Source of the DNA: Salinarimonas chemoclinalis | GTDB lineage: Bacteria > Pseudomonadota > Alphaproteobacteria > Rhizobiales > Beijerinckiaceae | Reading direction: 5' to 3' | NCBI RefSeq assembly: GCF_041514305.1 | Contig: NZ_JBGMWH010000002.1 | Coordinates: 434,001 to 498,000 of the forward strand | DNA: 64,000 bases | Shown here: positions 1 through 9,572 of the stretch, piece by piece | Numbering within the stretch: the first letter of the stretch is position 1 | Layout of the letters: each line of letters begins with the position of its first letter | Made by a program: the position numbers and the translations under genes | Notes under the pieces: generated by a model | What the model was told of the DNA's origin: nothing | The model's input: the letters and a program-made list of their open reading frames with translations, nothing else | Database searches by the model: none

Positions 1-2
1 CC

Positions 3-815
3 ACCGCGATGGTGTTCGACGCGATCGACTTCGCCGCCTTCGACCTGCATCTGCTGGCCCGCGCGAACGCCGCCGAGGACTACCCCGAGGCGATCCGCGA
101 GGCGGCCGCGCGGCGCTTCGGCGGCATGAGCGAGGACGCCAAGCGGGTGCTGGCCGACAACGTGCTCGCGGGCCTTCCCGGCGCCGCCGAGCATTGGGAC
201 GTGGAGGGCGTGCGCGCCCATCTCGCGCGCTACGCCGCCATCGGGCCGGAGCGGCTGCGGGCGAACTTCTTCGCCTTCCTGGAGGCGGTCGTGCCGGCGG
301 CCGAGGAGGCCGGCGTGCGGCTGTGCTGCCACCCGGACGACCCGCCCTTCCCGCTCCTGGGGCTGCCGCGGATCGTCTCGACCCTCGACGATTATCGCGC
401 GATGCTCGCCGCTGTCGACAGCCCCGCCAACGGCGTGACGTTCTGCACGGGCTCGCTCGGAGCGCGGGCGGACAACGACGTGCCGGCGATGGCCCGCGCG
501 CTCGCGCCCCACATCGTTTTCGCGCACCTGCGCAACGTCGCCCGCGCGCCCGACGGCTCCTTCGCCGAGGTGAATCACCTCGAGGGCGACGTCGACATGG
601 TCGCGGTCATCGCGGCGCTGCTCGACGAGGAGGCGCGCCGACGGCGGGCCGGGGATCCGCACCCGGTCATCCCCATGCGCCCGGACCACGGGCACGTCAT
701 GCTCGACGACTTCAGGCGCCCGAGCCAGCCGGGCTACCCGGCGATCGGCCGCCTGCGCGGGCTCGCGGAGCTGCGCGGGGTGGCGACGGCGCTCGCCCAT
801 GGAGGAACGCGATGA
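3..815 (+). CDS. uxuA: Mannonate dehydratase, C-terminal part (start lies outside the window)
   Basis: The enzyme removes water from D-mannonate to give 2-keto-3-deoxygluconate in hexuronate breakdown. The reading frame is already open at the window edge. About 270 residues are visible against roughly 390-400 in the family, so about a third of the protein, at the N-terminus, is missing. The ATG at position 9 is internal. Family signatures visible are CHPDDPP with GLPRIVST just after it, FAHLRN, and RPDHGH near the end, which carry metal-binding His and Asp residues of this xylose-isomerase-like barrel. The stop overlaps the ATG of uxuB (ATGA), so the two are translationally coupled. The family assignment is secure. 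Confidence 0.93.
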   Translation, partial: TAMVFDAIDFAAFDLHLLARANAAEDYPEAIREAAARRFGGMSEDAKRVLADNVLAGLPGAAEHWDVEGVRAHLARYAAIGPERLRANFFAFLEAVVPAAEEAGVRLCCHPDDPPFPLLGLPRIVSTLDDYRAMLAAVDSPANGVTFCTGSLGARADNDVPAMARALAPHIVFAHLRNVARAPDGSFAEVNHLEGDVDMVAVIAALLDEEARRRRAGDPHPVIPMRPDHGHVMLDDFRRPSQPGYPAIGRLRGLAELRGVATALAHGGTR

Positions 816-2287
816 CGAGGCTCACGGAGGCGGCGCTCTGCGCGCTGCCCGCATCCGTCCAGAAGCCGGCTTACGATCGCACGGCGCACGCCGTAGGGAT
901 CGTCCATCTCGGCGTCGGCGCCTTTCACAAGGCGCACCAGGCGGTCTACACCGACGACGCCCTCGCCGCCGCCGGCGGCGACTGGAGGATCGCCGGCATC
1001 GGCCTGCGACGTCCCGACGCCGAGGAGGCGCTCGCGCCGCAGGACGGACTCTACACGCTGATCGAGCGCGGCCCCGAGGGTCCGCGGGCGCGGGTGATCG
1101 GCGCCCTCGCGGAGGTCCTCACCGCGCCGCGGGACCCGGCGCGCACCCGCGCGCTCCTGACCGCGCCGAGCACCCGGATCGTGAGCCTCACCGTCACCGA
1201 GAAGGCCTACGGCCTCGACCCGGCGACCGGCGGCCTCGACGCCGCGCGCCCGGACATCGCGGCCGATCTGGCCTCTCCGGACGCGCCGACCACCGCGGTC
1301 GGCTGGATCGTCCACGCGCTGGGGCTGCGGCGCACGGCCGGACTCGCGCCCTTCACGCCGCTCTCCTGCGACAACCTCCCCGAGAACGGCGCCGTCCTCG
1401 GCCGGCTCGTCCGGGAGTTCGCCGCGCGCGTCGACCCCGACCTCGCCGCCTGGATCGCCGCCGAGGTGCCCTTCCCCTCGACCATGGTCGACCGCATCAC
1501 GCCCGCGTCCACCGACGAGACCCTGGCGGACGCCCGCCGCCTCGCGGGCTTCGAGGACGAGGCCGCGACCGAGACCGAGCCGTTCACCCAATGGGTGATT
1601 GAGGACCGCTTCGCGGCCGGGCGCCCGGCCTGGGACGCGGCGGGCGCGATCCTCGCCGCGGACGTGCGGCCCTACGAGGCGATGAAGCTGCGGCTCCTCA
1701 ACGGCGCGCACTCGCTGATCGCCTATTCAGGCGCCGTCGCCGGGCTCGCCCACGTGCGCGACGTGATGGGGCGGGAAGACCTCGCCGCCCTCGTCGCCGC
1801 GCATCAGGACGCGGTGGCACGCACCCTCGCGCCGGTGCCGGGCATCGACCTGGACGCCTACCAGCGCGACCTGCGGGCGCGCTTCGCCAACCCGGCGATG
1901 GCGCATCGCACGGTCCAGATCGCCATGGACGGCTCGCAGAAGCTCCCGCCGCGCCTCGTCGAGCCCGCGCTCGAGGCGCTGGAGCGTGGCCTGCCGTGGC
2001 GCACCTGCGCCTTCGCGATCGCGGCCTGGATGCGGTTCCTGGAGGGCCGCGACGAGGCCGGCGCGGAGCTTCCTCTTTCAGACCCGCTCGCCGAGACCCT
2101 GCGCGCGACGCTCGCCGCCGCGGGCTCGGACCCCGGGGACCGCGCCCGCGCGCTCCTCGCGCTCGAGGCGATCTTCCCGCCGACGCTCTCCCGGCACGAC
2201 GCGTTCGCCCGCACCGTCGCGGAGGACCTCGCACGCATCGTGCGCGACGGCATGCTCCCCGCCGCCCGCGCGGCGCTCGAGGGCTGA
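812..2287 (+). CDS. uxuB: Fructuronate reductase / mannitol dehydrogenase family
   Basis: NAD-dependent oxidoreductase of the long-chain mannitol dehydrogenase family (491 aa), here most likely D-fructuronate (D-mannonate) reductase because it directly follows uxuA. The start is the ATG overlapping the uxuA stop; a longer upstream frame is only a shadow of uxuA. Visible signatures are the N-terminal nucleotide loop GVGAFHKAHQ, the VTEKAYG segment, SCDNLPENG, and the catalytic lysine segment MKLRLLNGAHS. The length is normal for the family. Mannitol or polyol dehydrogenase activity cannot be excluded from sequence, but the neighbour makes the hexuronate role the best reading. Confidence 0.9.
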   Translation: MTRLTEAALCALPASVQKPAYDRTAHAVGIVHLGVGAFHKAHQAVYTDDALAAAGGDWRIAGIGLRRPDAEEALAPQDGLYTLIERGPEGPRARVIGALAEVLTAPRDPARTRALLTAPSTRIVSLTVTEKAYGLDPATGGLDAARPDIAADLASPDAPTTAVGWIVHALGLRRTAGLAPFTPLSCDNLPENGAVLGRLVREFAARVDPDLAAWIAAEVPFPSTMVDRITPASTDETLADARRLAGFEDEAATETEPFTQWVIEDRFAAGRPAWDAAGAILAADVRPYEAMKLRLLNGAHSLIAYSGAVAGLAHVRDVMGREDLAALVAAHQDAVARTLAPVPGIDLDAYQRDLRARFANPAMAHRTVQIAMDGSQKLPPRLVEPALEALERGLPWRTCAFAIAAWMRFLEGRDEAGAELPLSDPLAETLRATLAAAGSDPGDRARALLALEAIFPPTLSRHDAFARTVAEDLARIVRDGMLPAARAALEG

Positions 2288-2298
2288 TCGCGCACCGG

Positions 2299-2318
2299 TC
2301 CTCCCCTGCGGGGAAGAG
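2299..2318. repeat. Short hairpin repeat between convergent genes
   Basis: A small inverted repeat (TCCCC-TGC-GGGGA) lies between the convergent uxuB and UbiH-like genes. The segment GTCCTCCCCTGCGGGGAAG is nearly identical to one at 21899-21918, so it belongs to a dispersed repeat family in this genome. It may also serve as a weak terminator, but there is no T-run. Confidence 0.45.
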
Positions 2319-2332
2319 ACGGCCCTGCCCCG

Positions 2333-3604
2333 TCAGAACGCCACCGCCCTCGGCTCGCGGCGGCGCATCAGCCGAGGCGTGCCGATCGTCGGCGTCACGC
2401 CCTCGCGCATCAGGAGGCGCCGCAGCGGTCCGACGGCGGCGAGCGCGTGCAGGCCCGCGCCGCGAAGGAAGTCCGCCGGGAGCATGCCTGCGAGCAGCGT
2501 GCGGTTGAGCATGTCGACGCCCATCGTGCGGGTGCGCACGTCGAGCGCGCGGGAGCGCTCGTAGGCGGCGAGTGCCGCCCGCGCTCCCGGGTCCTCGGCC
2601 CCGCGCGCGACGACCGCGTCCCGCAGCGAGGCGACGTCGCGAAGCCCGAGGTTGAGCCCCTGCGCACCGATCGGCGGGAAGACGTGCGCCGTCTCGCCCA
2701 CCAGCGCGAGCCGGTCCGCCGTGTAGCGCGGGACGGACATGCCCGTCATCGGCACGACGCCGCGCGGCCCGTCGACCCGCATCGCGCCGAGCAGTGAGCG
2801 GGCCTGCCGCTCGACGGCGCGGGCGAGCGCGTCGTCGTCGAGGGCGGCGAGCGCCTCCGCCTTCTCCGGCGCCGTGACCCAGACGAGGCTCGAGCGGCGC
2901 CCCGGCAGCGGCACGAGCGTGAACGGGCCGTGGCGGGTGTGGAACTCGGTCGAGACGTCGCGATGATCGCGCTCGTGGGCGAGGATCGTGGTGAGCGCCT
3001 TCTGGGGATAGGCCCAGGTGCGCGTGCGGATGCCGGCGTCCTCGCGCAGCCTCGAGCCGCGCCCGTCGGCGGCGACGACGAGCGAGGCCGGCAGCACGCT
3101 CCCGTCCGCCAGCCGCACGGCCCGGCGCGCCATGGGCTCTCCCACGTCGCCCCCCTCGGCCGCGTCCTCGCCCGGCGCGAGCACCTCCTGCACGCCGCCG
3201 AGGCCGTCGCAGGCCACGGGAAAATGCGCGAGGCCGGGCACCTCGCCCACGGCCTCCGCCAGCCGCTCGACGAGCGTGGCGTTCTCCACGTTCCAGCCGA
3301 AGGCGTCGAGGTCGATCTCCCGGGCCTTGAAATCCACGGTCGGGGCGCGGAAGAGGTTGTCGGTCGCATCCACGAGCCGCATCGTCTCGAGCGGCGCGGC
3401 GTCGGGCACGATCGCGTCCCAGACGCCGAGCGCCTCGAGGAAGCTGACCGAGCCGTCGAGCAGCGCCACGGTGCGGCCGTCGCGCGCCGCCCGCGCCTCC
3501 CCGACCAGCGCCGTCGAGAAGCCCTCGCGGGCGAAGGCGAGCGCGGCCGCGAGCCCCGTCGCACCCGCGCCGACGACGACCACGTCGAAGGTCCTGTCCG
3601 TCAT
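2333..3604 (-). CDS. UbiH/UbiF/COQ6-family FAD monooxygenase
   Basis: Flavoprotein hydroxylase of the UbiH/VisC/COQ6 family (423 aa), predicted to hydroxylate the ring of a ubiquinone precursor. The N-terminal Rossmann motif is VVVGAGATGLAAALAFAREG. The second FAD motif LVGETAHVFPPIGAQGLNLGLRD, characteristic of ubiquinone hydroxylases, lies near residue 290. A start 24 codons further upstream is possible, but the ATG at 3604 is preferred because GAGGAA lies just before it and the Rossmann fold begins immediately. Which ring position is hydroxylated cannot be read from sequence. It is divergent from the DUF2182 gene and convergent with uxuB. Confidence 0.85.
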   Translation of the reverse strand: MTDRTFDVVVVGAGATGLAAALAFAREGFSTALVGEARAARDGRTVALLDGSVSFLEALGVWDAIVPDAAPLETMRLVDATDNLFRAPTVDFKAREIDLDAFGWNVENATLVERLAEAVGEVPGLAHFPVACDGLGGVQEVLAPGEDAAEGGDVGEPMARRAVRLADGSVLPASLVVAADGRGSRLREDAGIRTRTWAYPQKALTTILAHERDHRDVSTEFHTRHGPFTLVPLPGRRSSLVWVTAPEKAEALAALDDDALARAVERQARSLLGAMRVDGPRGVVPMTGMSVPRYTADRLALVGETAHVFPPIGAQGLNLGLRDVASLRDAVVARGAEDPGARAALAAYERSRALDVRTRTMGVDMLNRTLLAGMLPADFLRGAGLHALAAVGPLRRLLMREGVTPTIGTPRLMRRREPRAVAF

Positions 3605-3781
3605 GTCCCGTTCCTCGCTGCCGTGTGCCGTCGCTGCGACGTGTGCGCAGGGTATGTAGCGCGTCGCGTACACCATGGCGATTGATACGCGTCAACGCGC
3701 CCCGGCGGCGGTTCCGCTAGGCTGTGCGCGTGCTATGATGCATTGCGTCCCGTCGCGCACTCGAGATCGTAGAGACCCGCC

Positions 3782-4636
3782 GTGAGCCGATCCGCCGATC
3801 CCGTCTCCGCCGCTCTCCCCCGCCCGTGGGAGCGCCCGGTCCCGGTCGCCATCGTCTCGATCGGGGCGCTCACCCTCGTCGGCTGGGCCATCCTGCTCGT
3901 CGAGGCGATCCGCCGCGGCGGCGGCGCGGACGCGTTCCTGGAGGCGCTGTGCACCCCCGCCGCCGTCCTGGAAGCGCCGAGCCTCGCGGGCGCGCTCTCC
4001 GCGCTCGGCATCTCCGTCGCCATGTGGATCGCCATGAGCGTGGCGATGATGCTGCCGACCGCGAGCGCGCTCCTCGTCGGATACGCCGAGAAGGCCGAGG
4101 CTGCGCGTACCGCCGGCAGCCCCGCGGTCTCTCCCATGCTCGTGGGCGCTGGATACCTCGCTGTGTGGGTGGTGCTCTCGATCCTCGTCGCGCTCCTCCA
4201 GACCGGCGTCTCCATCGCCTTCGCCTCCGCGGACCTGCCGGATCGGCTCGCGGGCGTGCTCGGCGGCGCGGCGCTCGGGGCGGCGGGGCTCTACCAGTTC
4301 ACCGCCTTCAAGCTCTCCTGCCTCGTCGCCATCGGCGCGCCCTTCCGCGCGCGCCCGGAGGGCTGGCTCGCAAGCCCGCGCGCGGTCTTCCGCCTCGGCC
4401 TCGAGCAGGGCGTGCGCTGCGTCGGCTGCTGCTGGGCGATGATGGCGGTTCTCGTCGTGCTCGGGGCGATGAACCTCGTCTGGATGGCGGTGTTCTCGGC
4501 CATCATGGCCGCCGAGAAGCTCGCCGCGACGCCGCGCGCGGCGAAGATCGTCGGCGCCGGTCTCCTCGCCGCGGGGCTCGCGCTGTCGCTCGACGCGGTC
4601 GGCCTCGCGCCGATCGTGGCCTATCTCGGGCGTTGA
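3782..4636 (+). CDS. DUF2182 multi-pass membrane protein (putative metal-binding)
   Basis: Integral membrane protein of 284 aa with GTG start, recognised as DUF2182 by three signatures: MWIAMSVAMMLPT in an early helix, YQFTAFKLSCL in the middle, and GVRCVGCCWAMM in a later helix. About six hydrophobic segments are visible. The cysteines of FKLSC and RCVGCC and the methionine-rich helix are why the family is described as a predicted metal-binding membrane protein, and its function is unproven. It is followed by 178 bp and then gyrA on the same strand, but there is no functional link to gyrase that I can see. Confidence 0.8.
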   Translation: MSRSADPVSAALPRPWERPVPVAIVSIGALTLVGWAILLVEAIRRGGGADAFLEALCTPAAVLEAPSLAGALSALGISVAMWIAMSVAMMLPTASALLVGYAEKAEAARTAGSPAVSPMLVGAGYLAVWVVLSILVALLQTGVSIAFASADLPDRLAGVLGGAALGAAGLYQFTAFKLSCLVAIGAPFRARPEGWLASPRAVFRLGLEQGVRCVGCCWAMMAVLVVLGAMNLVWMAVFSAIMAAEKLAATPRAAKIVGAGLLAAGLALSLDAVGLAPIVAYLGR

Positions 4637-4814
4637 GAACGTCCTTACCGGTGGATGACGTGGGCGCGAGGGCCTTGCCGCGCTTGCGATCCGCGCCCCG
4701 AGCGGCCATCTAGGAGGTTGATTTCCCCGCGGATTCGGCGGCGTTCCCCGTCCCGGCCCCTGCACCGCGGGTTCCCGTCGCTTCCAGAGCGAGCCGCACG
4801 AGAGAAGGTCGCCC

Positions 4815-7640
4815 GTGGCCGAAAACGATCCCAGCACCCCCGGGGGCGAGCCGCCGCCGCCCGGCGCCGACGTCAAGCCCGTCTCCATCATCGACGAGAT
4901 GAAGAAGTCCTATCTCGATTACGCGATGAGCGTGATCGTGAGCCGCGCGCTGCCCGACGTGCGGGACGGGCTCAAGCCGGTGCACCGGCGCATCCTCTTC
5001 GCCATGCACGAGGCGGGCATCTTCCCGGAGCGCCCATACGTCAAGTGCGCGCGCGTCGTCGGCGATGTGATGGGCAAGTACCATCCCCACGGCGACCAGG
5101 CGATCTACGACGCCCTCGTGCGCATGGCTCAGACCTTCTCGATGCGCCTGCCGCTGATCGACGGGCAGGGCAATTTCGGCTCGGTCGACGGCGATCCCGC
5201 GGCGGCCATGCGCTACACCGAGTGCCGGCTCGCCAAGCCCGCGATGGCGCTCCTCGACGACATCGACAAGGAAACGGTCGATTTCGGCGACAACTACGAC
5301 GGCAAGGAGAAGGAGCCGCTGGTCCTGCCGGCGCGCTTCCCGAACCTCCTCGTCAACGGCGCCGGCGGCATCGCGGTCGGCATGGCCACCAACATCCCGC
5401 CGCACAATCTCGGCGAGGTGATCGACGCCTGCCTCGCCTACATCGACGACCCGGCGATCGGCGTCGACGATCTCATCGGCATCGTGCCGGGGCCCGACTT
5501 CCCCACCGGCGGCCTGATCATCGGCCGCGCCGGCGCCCGCTCCGCCTACCACACGGGCCGCGGCTCCGTGATCATGCGCGCGCGCGCCGAGGTGGAGGAG
5601 ATCCGCAAGGACCGCGAGGCGATCGTCGTCACCGAGATTCCCTACCAGGTGAACAAGGCGGCGCTGATCGAGCGCATCGCCGACCTCGTGCGCGAGAAGC
5701 GCGTCGAGGGCATCTCGGACCTGCGCGACGAATCGGACCGCCAGGGCATGCGCATCGTCGTCGAGCTCAAGCGCGACGCGGTGGCCGACGTGGTGCTCAA
5801 CCAGCTCTACCGCTACACGCCGCTCCAGACGTCCTTCGGCTGCAACCTCGTGGCCTTGAACGGCGGGCGCCCCGAGACGCTGAACCTCAAGGACATGATC
5901 CGCGCCTTCGTCGACTTCCGCGAGGAGGTCGTCTCCCGGCGCACCAAGTACCTGCTCGGCAAGGCGCGCGACCGGGCCCACGTGCTGTGCGGGCTCGCCA
6001 TCGCGGTCGCCAACATCGACGAGGTCATCCGCCTCATCCGCACCGCGCCCGATCCGAACACGGCGCGCGAGGCGCTGATGGATCGCGACTGGCCGGCCCA
6101 CGACATCGCGCCGCTGATCGCGCTCGTCGACGATCCGCGCCATCGCGTGGCCGAGGACGGCACCTACCGGCTCTCCGAGGTCCAGGCCCGCGCCATCCTC
6201 GACCTGCGCCTGCAGCGCCTCACCGCGCTCGGCCGCGACGAGATCGGCGACGAGCTCAAGAAGCTCGCCGACGAGATCCGCGACTATCTCGAGATCCTGT
6301 CCTCGCGCGTGCGCATCTTCGGCATCATCCGCGACGAACTCGCCGCCGCGAAGGCGGAGTTCGCCACGCCGCGCAAGACCGAGATCATGGAGGCCGAGGG
6401 CGAGTTCGACGTCGAGGACCTGATCGCCCGCGAGGACATGGTCGTGACCGTGTCGCACATGGGCTACATCAAGCGCGTGCCGCTCTCGACCTACCGGGCC
6501 CAGCGCCGCGGCGGCAAGGGCCGCTCCGGCATGGCGACCCGCGAGGAGGACTTCGTCTCGCGCCTGTTCGTGGCGAGCACGCACACGCCGGTGCTGTTCT
6601 TCTCCTCCCGCGGGCAGGTCTACAAGGAGAAGGTCTGGCGGCTTCCCGTCGGCGCGCCCAACGCCCGCGGCAAGGCGCTCATCAACATGCTGCCCCTCGT
6701 CGAGGGCGAGCGCATGACGACGATCATGCCCCTGCCGGAGGACGAGGACACCTGGGAGCGCTACGACGTGATGTTCGCGACCGCGAACGGCAACGTCCGG
6801 CGCAACAAGCTCTCCGACTTCGTGCAGGTGAACCGCGCCGGCAAGATCGCCATGAAGCTCGACGAGGGCGACGCCATCGTCGACGTCCAGGTCTGCTCGG
6901 TCGACGACGACGTGCTGCTGACGACGGCGAAGGGTCAGTGCATCCGTTTCAGCGTGCCGGACGTGCGCGTCTTCAAGGGACGTGATTCGACCGGTGTGCG
7001 CGGCATCACGCTGGCCAGGGACGACACGGTGATCTCGCTCGCGATCCTGCGCCACGTGGACGCGAGCGCGGAGGAGCGGCAGGCCTACCTGCGCTACGCC
7101 TCCGCCATGCGCCGCGCTGCCGGCGCCGAACTCTCCGCAGAGGAGGCGCCCGCCGCCAACGGCGACGCCGAGGAGGCGACGGCGGAGGTCGAGCTCGGCC
7201 AGGAGCGCTACGCCGAGATGGGTGCGCAGGAGCAGTTCGTGCTCACGCTCACCGAGAACGGCTACGGCAAGCGCTCCTCGGCCTACGAGTACCGGGTGAC
7301 GAACCGAGGCGGCAAGGGCATCACCGCGATGGTGACCAACGCCCGCAACGGCAAGCTCGTCTCCTCCTTCCCCGTGGAGGGCCACGACCAGGTGATGCTG
7401 ATCACCGACCGTGGCCAGACGATCCGCGTGCCCGTCGACGGCATCCGCATCGCCGGGCGCTCGACCCAAGGGGTCATCGTCTTCGACACGGCGGAAGGCG
7501 AGCACGTCGTCTCCGTCGAGCACATCGCCGGCGGCGCCGAGACCGAGGTGGTCGAAGGCGAGGCAGGCGGCGAGGACGGGGACAACGGCGGCGCGGCCGA
7601 CGGTGCTCCGGGCCCGGACGAGACGCCGCCTCAGGCGTGA
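4815..7640 (+). CDS. gyrA: DNA gyrase subunit A
   Basis: Breakage-reunion subunit of gyrase (941 aa, GTG start), which introduces negative supercoils with GyrB. Visible: N-terminal domain starting DYAMSVIVSRALPDVRDGLKPVHRR, the quinolone region GKYHPHGDQAIYDALVRMAQ, the catalytic tyrosine in MRYTECR, and the GyrA box QRRGGKGR that starts the C-terminal wrapping domain. An acidic, alanine-rich insertion of about 50 residues interrupts the C-terminal propeller around residues 748-800, and an acidic tail follows. The residue matching E. coli Ser83 is Gln (residue 95 here). A strong terminator follows the gene. Assignment is secure; absence of ParC-type features and the GyrA box argue against topoisomerase IV. 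Confidence 0.97.
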   Translation: MAENDPSTPGGEPPPPGADVKPVSIIDEMKKSYLDYAMSVIVSRALPDVRDGLKPVHRRILFAMHEAGIFPERPYVKCARVVGDVMGKYHPHGDQAIYDALVRMAQTFSMRLPLIDGQGNFGSVDGDPAAAMRYTECRLAKPAMALLDDIDKETVDFGDNYDGKEKEPLVLPARFPNLLVNGAGGIAVGMATNIPPHNLGEVIDACLAYIDDPAIGVDDLIGIVPGPDFPTGGLIIGRAGARSAYHTGRGSVIMRARAEVEEIRKDREAIVVTEIPYQVNKAALIERIADLVREKRVEGISDLRDESDRQGMRIVVELKRDAVADVVLNQLYRYTPLQTSFGCNLVALNGGRPETLNLKDMIRAFVDFREEVVSRRTKYLLGKARDRAHVLCGLAIAVANIDEVIRLIRTAPDPNTAREALMDRDWPAHDIAPLIALVDDPRHRVAEDGTYRLSEVQARAILDLRLQRLTALGRDEIGDELKKLADEIRDYLEILSSRVRIFGIIRDELAAAKAEFATPRKTEIMEAEGEFDVEDLIAREDMVVTVSHMGYIKRVPLSTYRAQRRGGKGRSGMATREEDFVSRLFVASTHTPVLFFSSRGQVYKEKVWRLPVGAPNARGKALINMLPLVEGERMTTIMPLPEDEDTWERYDVMFATANGNVRRNKLSDFVQVNRAGKIAMKLDEGDAIVDVQVCSVDDDVLLTTAKGQCIRFSVPDVRVFKGRDSTGVRGITLARDDTVISLAILRHVDASAEERQAYLRYASAMRRAAGAELSAEEAPAANGDAEEATAEVELGQERYAEMGAQEQFVLTLTENGYGKRSSAYEYRVTNRGGKGITAMVTNARNGKLVSSFPVEGHDQVMLITDRGQTIRVPVDGIRIAGRSTQGVIVFDTAEGEHVVSVEHIAGGAETEVVEGEAGGEDGDNGGAADGAPGPDETPPQA

Positions 7641-7676
7641 GGCGCGCTTTCGGGCGTCGACGAATTCCGGCTGCAC

Positions 7677-7706
7677 GCGCCCCGCGGGCTTCGGCTCGCG
7701 GGGCGC
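7677..7706 (+). terminator. Intrinsic terminator of gyrA
   Basis: A 13-bp GC-rich stem with one G-T pair and a TTCG tetraloop (arms 7677-7689 and 7694-7706) lies 36 bp after the gyrA stop. It separates gyrA from the AT-rich promoter of the next unit. There is no long T-run, as is common in very GC-rich genomes. Confidence 0.75.
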
Positions 7707-7740
7707 TTCGCATGGGTGCCTGCTGTTCAGATAAATCAGC

Positions 7741-7769
7741 TTGACGTATAATTCATGCATTGAGATTAT
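7741..7769 (+). promoter_or_regulatory. Candidate sigma-70 promoter of the unknown two-gene unit
   Basis: TTGACG (7741-7746) and GATTAT (7764-7769) are separated by exactly 17 bp. They lie in one of the most AT-rich stretches of the window (about 7725-7790). A GGGAGG ribosome site follows six bases before the ATG at 7800. This is one of the clearest housekeeping-type promoters in the window. It is inferred from sequence only. Confidence 0.6.
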
Positions 7770-7799
7770 GTATGCCTCCTTCGATAATGGGAGGCGCGG

Positions 7800-9572
7800 A
7801 TGCCGGACTTGGACGGCGTGGCCGGCACGGGTCGTGGCCCGGATGATCGCAGCCCGGAGACGAACGGGCCGAACGCGGACGAGGACGCGTTTCGTCGGGA
7901 GACCACCCGCACCCGCGACGGCGGCCCCGATCCGGCGGACGGCGAGCCGCGGGAGCCGCATCGGCCCCCGCCGTACGCCCGCTCCCCGCCCGGCCACGAC
8001 GACGCCGGCGAGACCGGACCGCGGCAGCCGCGCTCGAACGGCGTCCCCTCCGGGCGTCCGCGACCCGAGCCGGAACCCGAGACGGTGCCGCAGCCCGGGA
8101 CCGAGCCGAAACCCGACGCATCGCCCTTGATGACGGCCGAGGAGGCGGAGGCGACCCGCGCGCGGATCGAGGAACTGCGGGGCCGCTACCCCCATCTCGA
8201 CATTCCCGACCTCGGCGCACCCGTTTCCGGCCGGTACGGACCGCCGAACCCGCCGGGTTACCTCGACCCGCGCACGGTCTGCCTCGTCCCGCCGCCGCCG
8301 AGCTGGGAGGCGTGGCCCCGCAGGAGCCGGGAAGCCCCGGAGCCGAAGCCGGAGCCGGGGCCGGGTCTCCGGGAGATGATCCAGGAGGTGGTGCTCGATC
8401 CCGTCGGCGAGGCGCTGTCGTTGCTCGGCCCCACGGCCTGGACCGTGGGCTGGTCCCTCCCCCCGGACCATCCGATCGCGGCCGAGATGACCGTGAGCAC
8501 GCCCTGGCGGGGCGGGCCGCAGCAGGTCGGCTGGTCGTTCGGCCCCGGCGACGACGGTACGGGCGGGCGCGACACCGCGAGCCCTCTCCCCGAGGACCTG
8601 CGCGGACGCTCGAGCAGCGGCGCGGTGAGCGTCGACACGAGTCGTGTCTGGGCCTGGGCGACGGGTGAGGCGCCGTTCCTCGGCGAGGGTGGCGTCGTCA
8701 CGCGCATCGATGCCGGCCACGGCGGCACCGTCGGCGTCGCGATCCCCGGCCTGCACGGCTTCGACGGGCGCCTCGGGCTCGCCGACGTCGCCCTCGGCGC
8801 CCAGGGCGGCACGGACTTCGCCGAGCACGAGGACGTGTACGGCCTCGCGCTCTCCGTCTCGGCCCGCGCCGACGACCTTCTGGCGGGCGCGATGATGGGG
8901 GTCGGCGGCGTGCTCGCCGCGATCCCGCCGACTTTCAAGCTCGGGCTCGGGACCATGCTCGCCGGCAACCGCATCGATCGCCTGGGCGACCGGATCGAGG
9001 CGCAGGTCGGCGTGGTCTCCTTCGGGCTCGAGTGGACCGCGGAGGTGCGCGTCGCCCGGGACGACGGCACGCGAGTGCCGGCGATCGAAGCCACGCTGAA
9101 CGGAGCGCCCGCGCCGCACCTGGCGGACGCCTTCGTGGCGGAGCTGCAGGAACCGCTCCTGCCCGACCAGCATCCCTTCGTGAGCCTCGCGGCGCGCACC
9201 CTGGTCGAGACCCTCGACGGCGTCGCGCAGGCCTTGGGCCTGCCCACGGTCACCGCGGCGCACGACGCCCTCCCAGACGCGATCCAGGACGCGCTGCCGC
9301 TCGCGGTCGACGACGTCTTCGCGGCGCACGCGGCCGCCGACGCGGCGGCGCGCGACGCTTTCGGCGTGCCCGAGATCGGCGACGCGATCTATCTCGGCAC
9401 GCTCGAGGAGGAGCTGAAGGCGCGTCTCCGCACGCGGGCCGCGCTCACCGGCCTCACCTGGCTCGCGAGCGAGGACGGACAGGAGCTGCTCCGGCAGGTG
9501 CTGCCGGGCTGGATGACCGGGGGTGGGCCGGCGGGGACTCACCTCGAGACGACCGGAAGGCCGACCCGATGA
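7800..9572 (+). CDS. Unknown protein, paralogue A of a tandem pair
   Basis: I do not recognise a family. The 590-aa protein has no signal peptide. Residues 1-115 are polar, rich in Pro, Arg, Glu and Asp, with PEPEPE-like runs, and look disordered. From about residue 190 (LREMIQEVVLDPVGE) it matches the downstream gene in order: a TVGW-LP segment, GGVVTRIDAGHGGTVG, a Gly/Ala-rich hydrophobic stretch of about 28 residues (360-388), then NRIDRLGD, and a beta-rich segment with GLEWTAEVRV. About 150 C-terminal residues are unique to this copy. A good ribosome site and its own promoter precede it, and its stop overlaps the next start. The hydrophobic stretch could be a membrane-inserting helix pair, but function is unknown. 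Confidence 0.8.
   Translation: MPDLDGVAGTGRGPDDRSPETNGPNADEDAFRRETTRTRDGGPDPADGEPREPHRPPPYARSPPGHDDAGETGPRQPRSNGVPSGRPRPEPEPETVPQPGTEPKPDASPLMTAEEAEATRARIEELRGRYPHLDIPDLGAPVSGRYGPPNPPGYLDPRTVCLVPPPPSWEAWPRRSREAPEPKPEPGPGLREMIQEVVLDPVGEALSLLGPTAWTVGWSLPPDHPIAAEMTVSTPWRGGPQQVGWSFGPGDDGTGGRDTASPLPEDLRGRSSSGAVSVDTSRVWAWATGEAPFLGEGGVVTRIDAGHGGTVGVAIPGLHGFDGRLGLADVALGAQGGTDFAEHEDVYGLALSVSARADDLLAGAMMGVGGVLAAIPPTFKLGLGTMLAGNRIDRLGDRIEAQVGVVSFGLEWTAEVRVARDDGTRVPAIEATLNGAPAPHLADAFVAELQEPLLPDQHPFVSLAARTLVETLDGVAQALGLPTVTAAHDALPDAIQDALPLAVDDVFAAHAAADAAARDAFGVPEIGDAIYLGTLEEELKARLRTRAALTGLTWLASEDGQELLRQVLPGWMTGGGPAGTHLETTGRPTR

Noticed and set aside
3605..3676. Longer start for the UbiH-like protein
   Set aside because: It would add 24 residues before the FAD motif. 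The ATG at 3604 has a better ribosome site.
3734..3739. TATGAT as a -10 box before the DUF2182 gene
   Set aside because: No acceptable -35 hexamer lies 16-18 bp upstream, so it was not annotated as a promoter.
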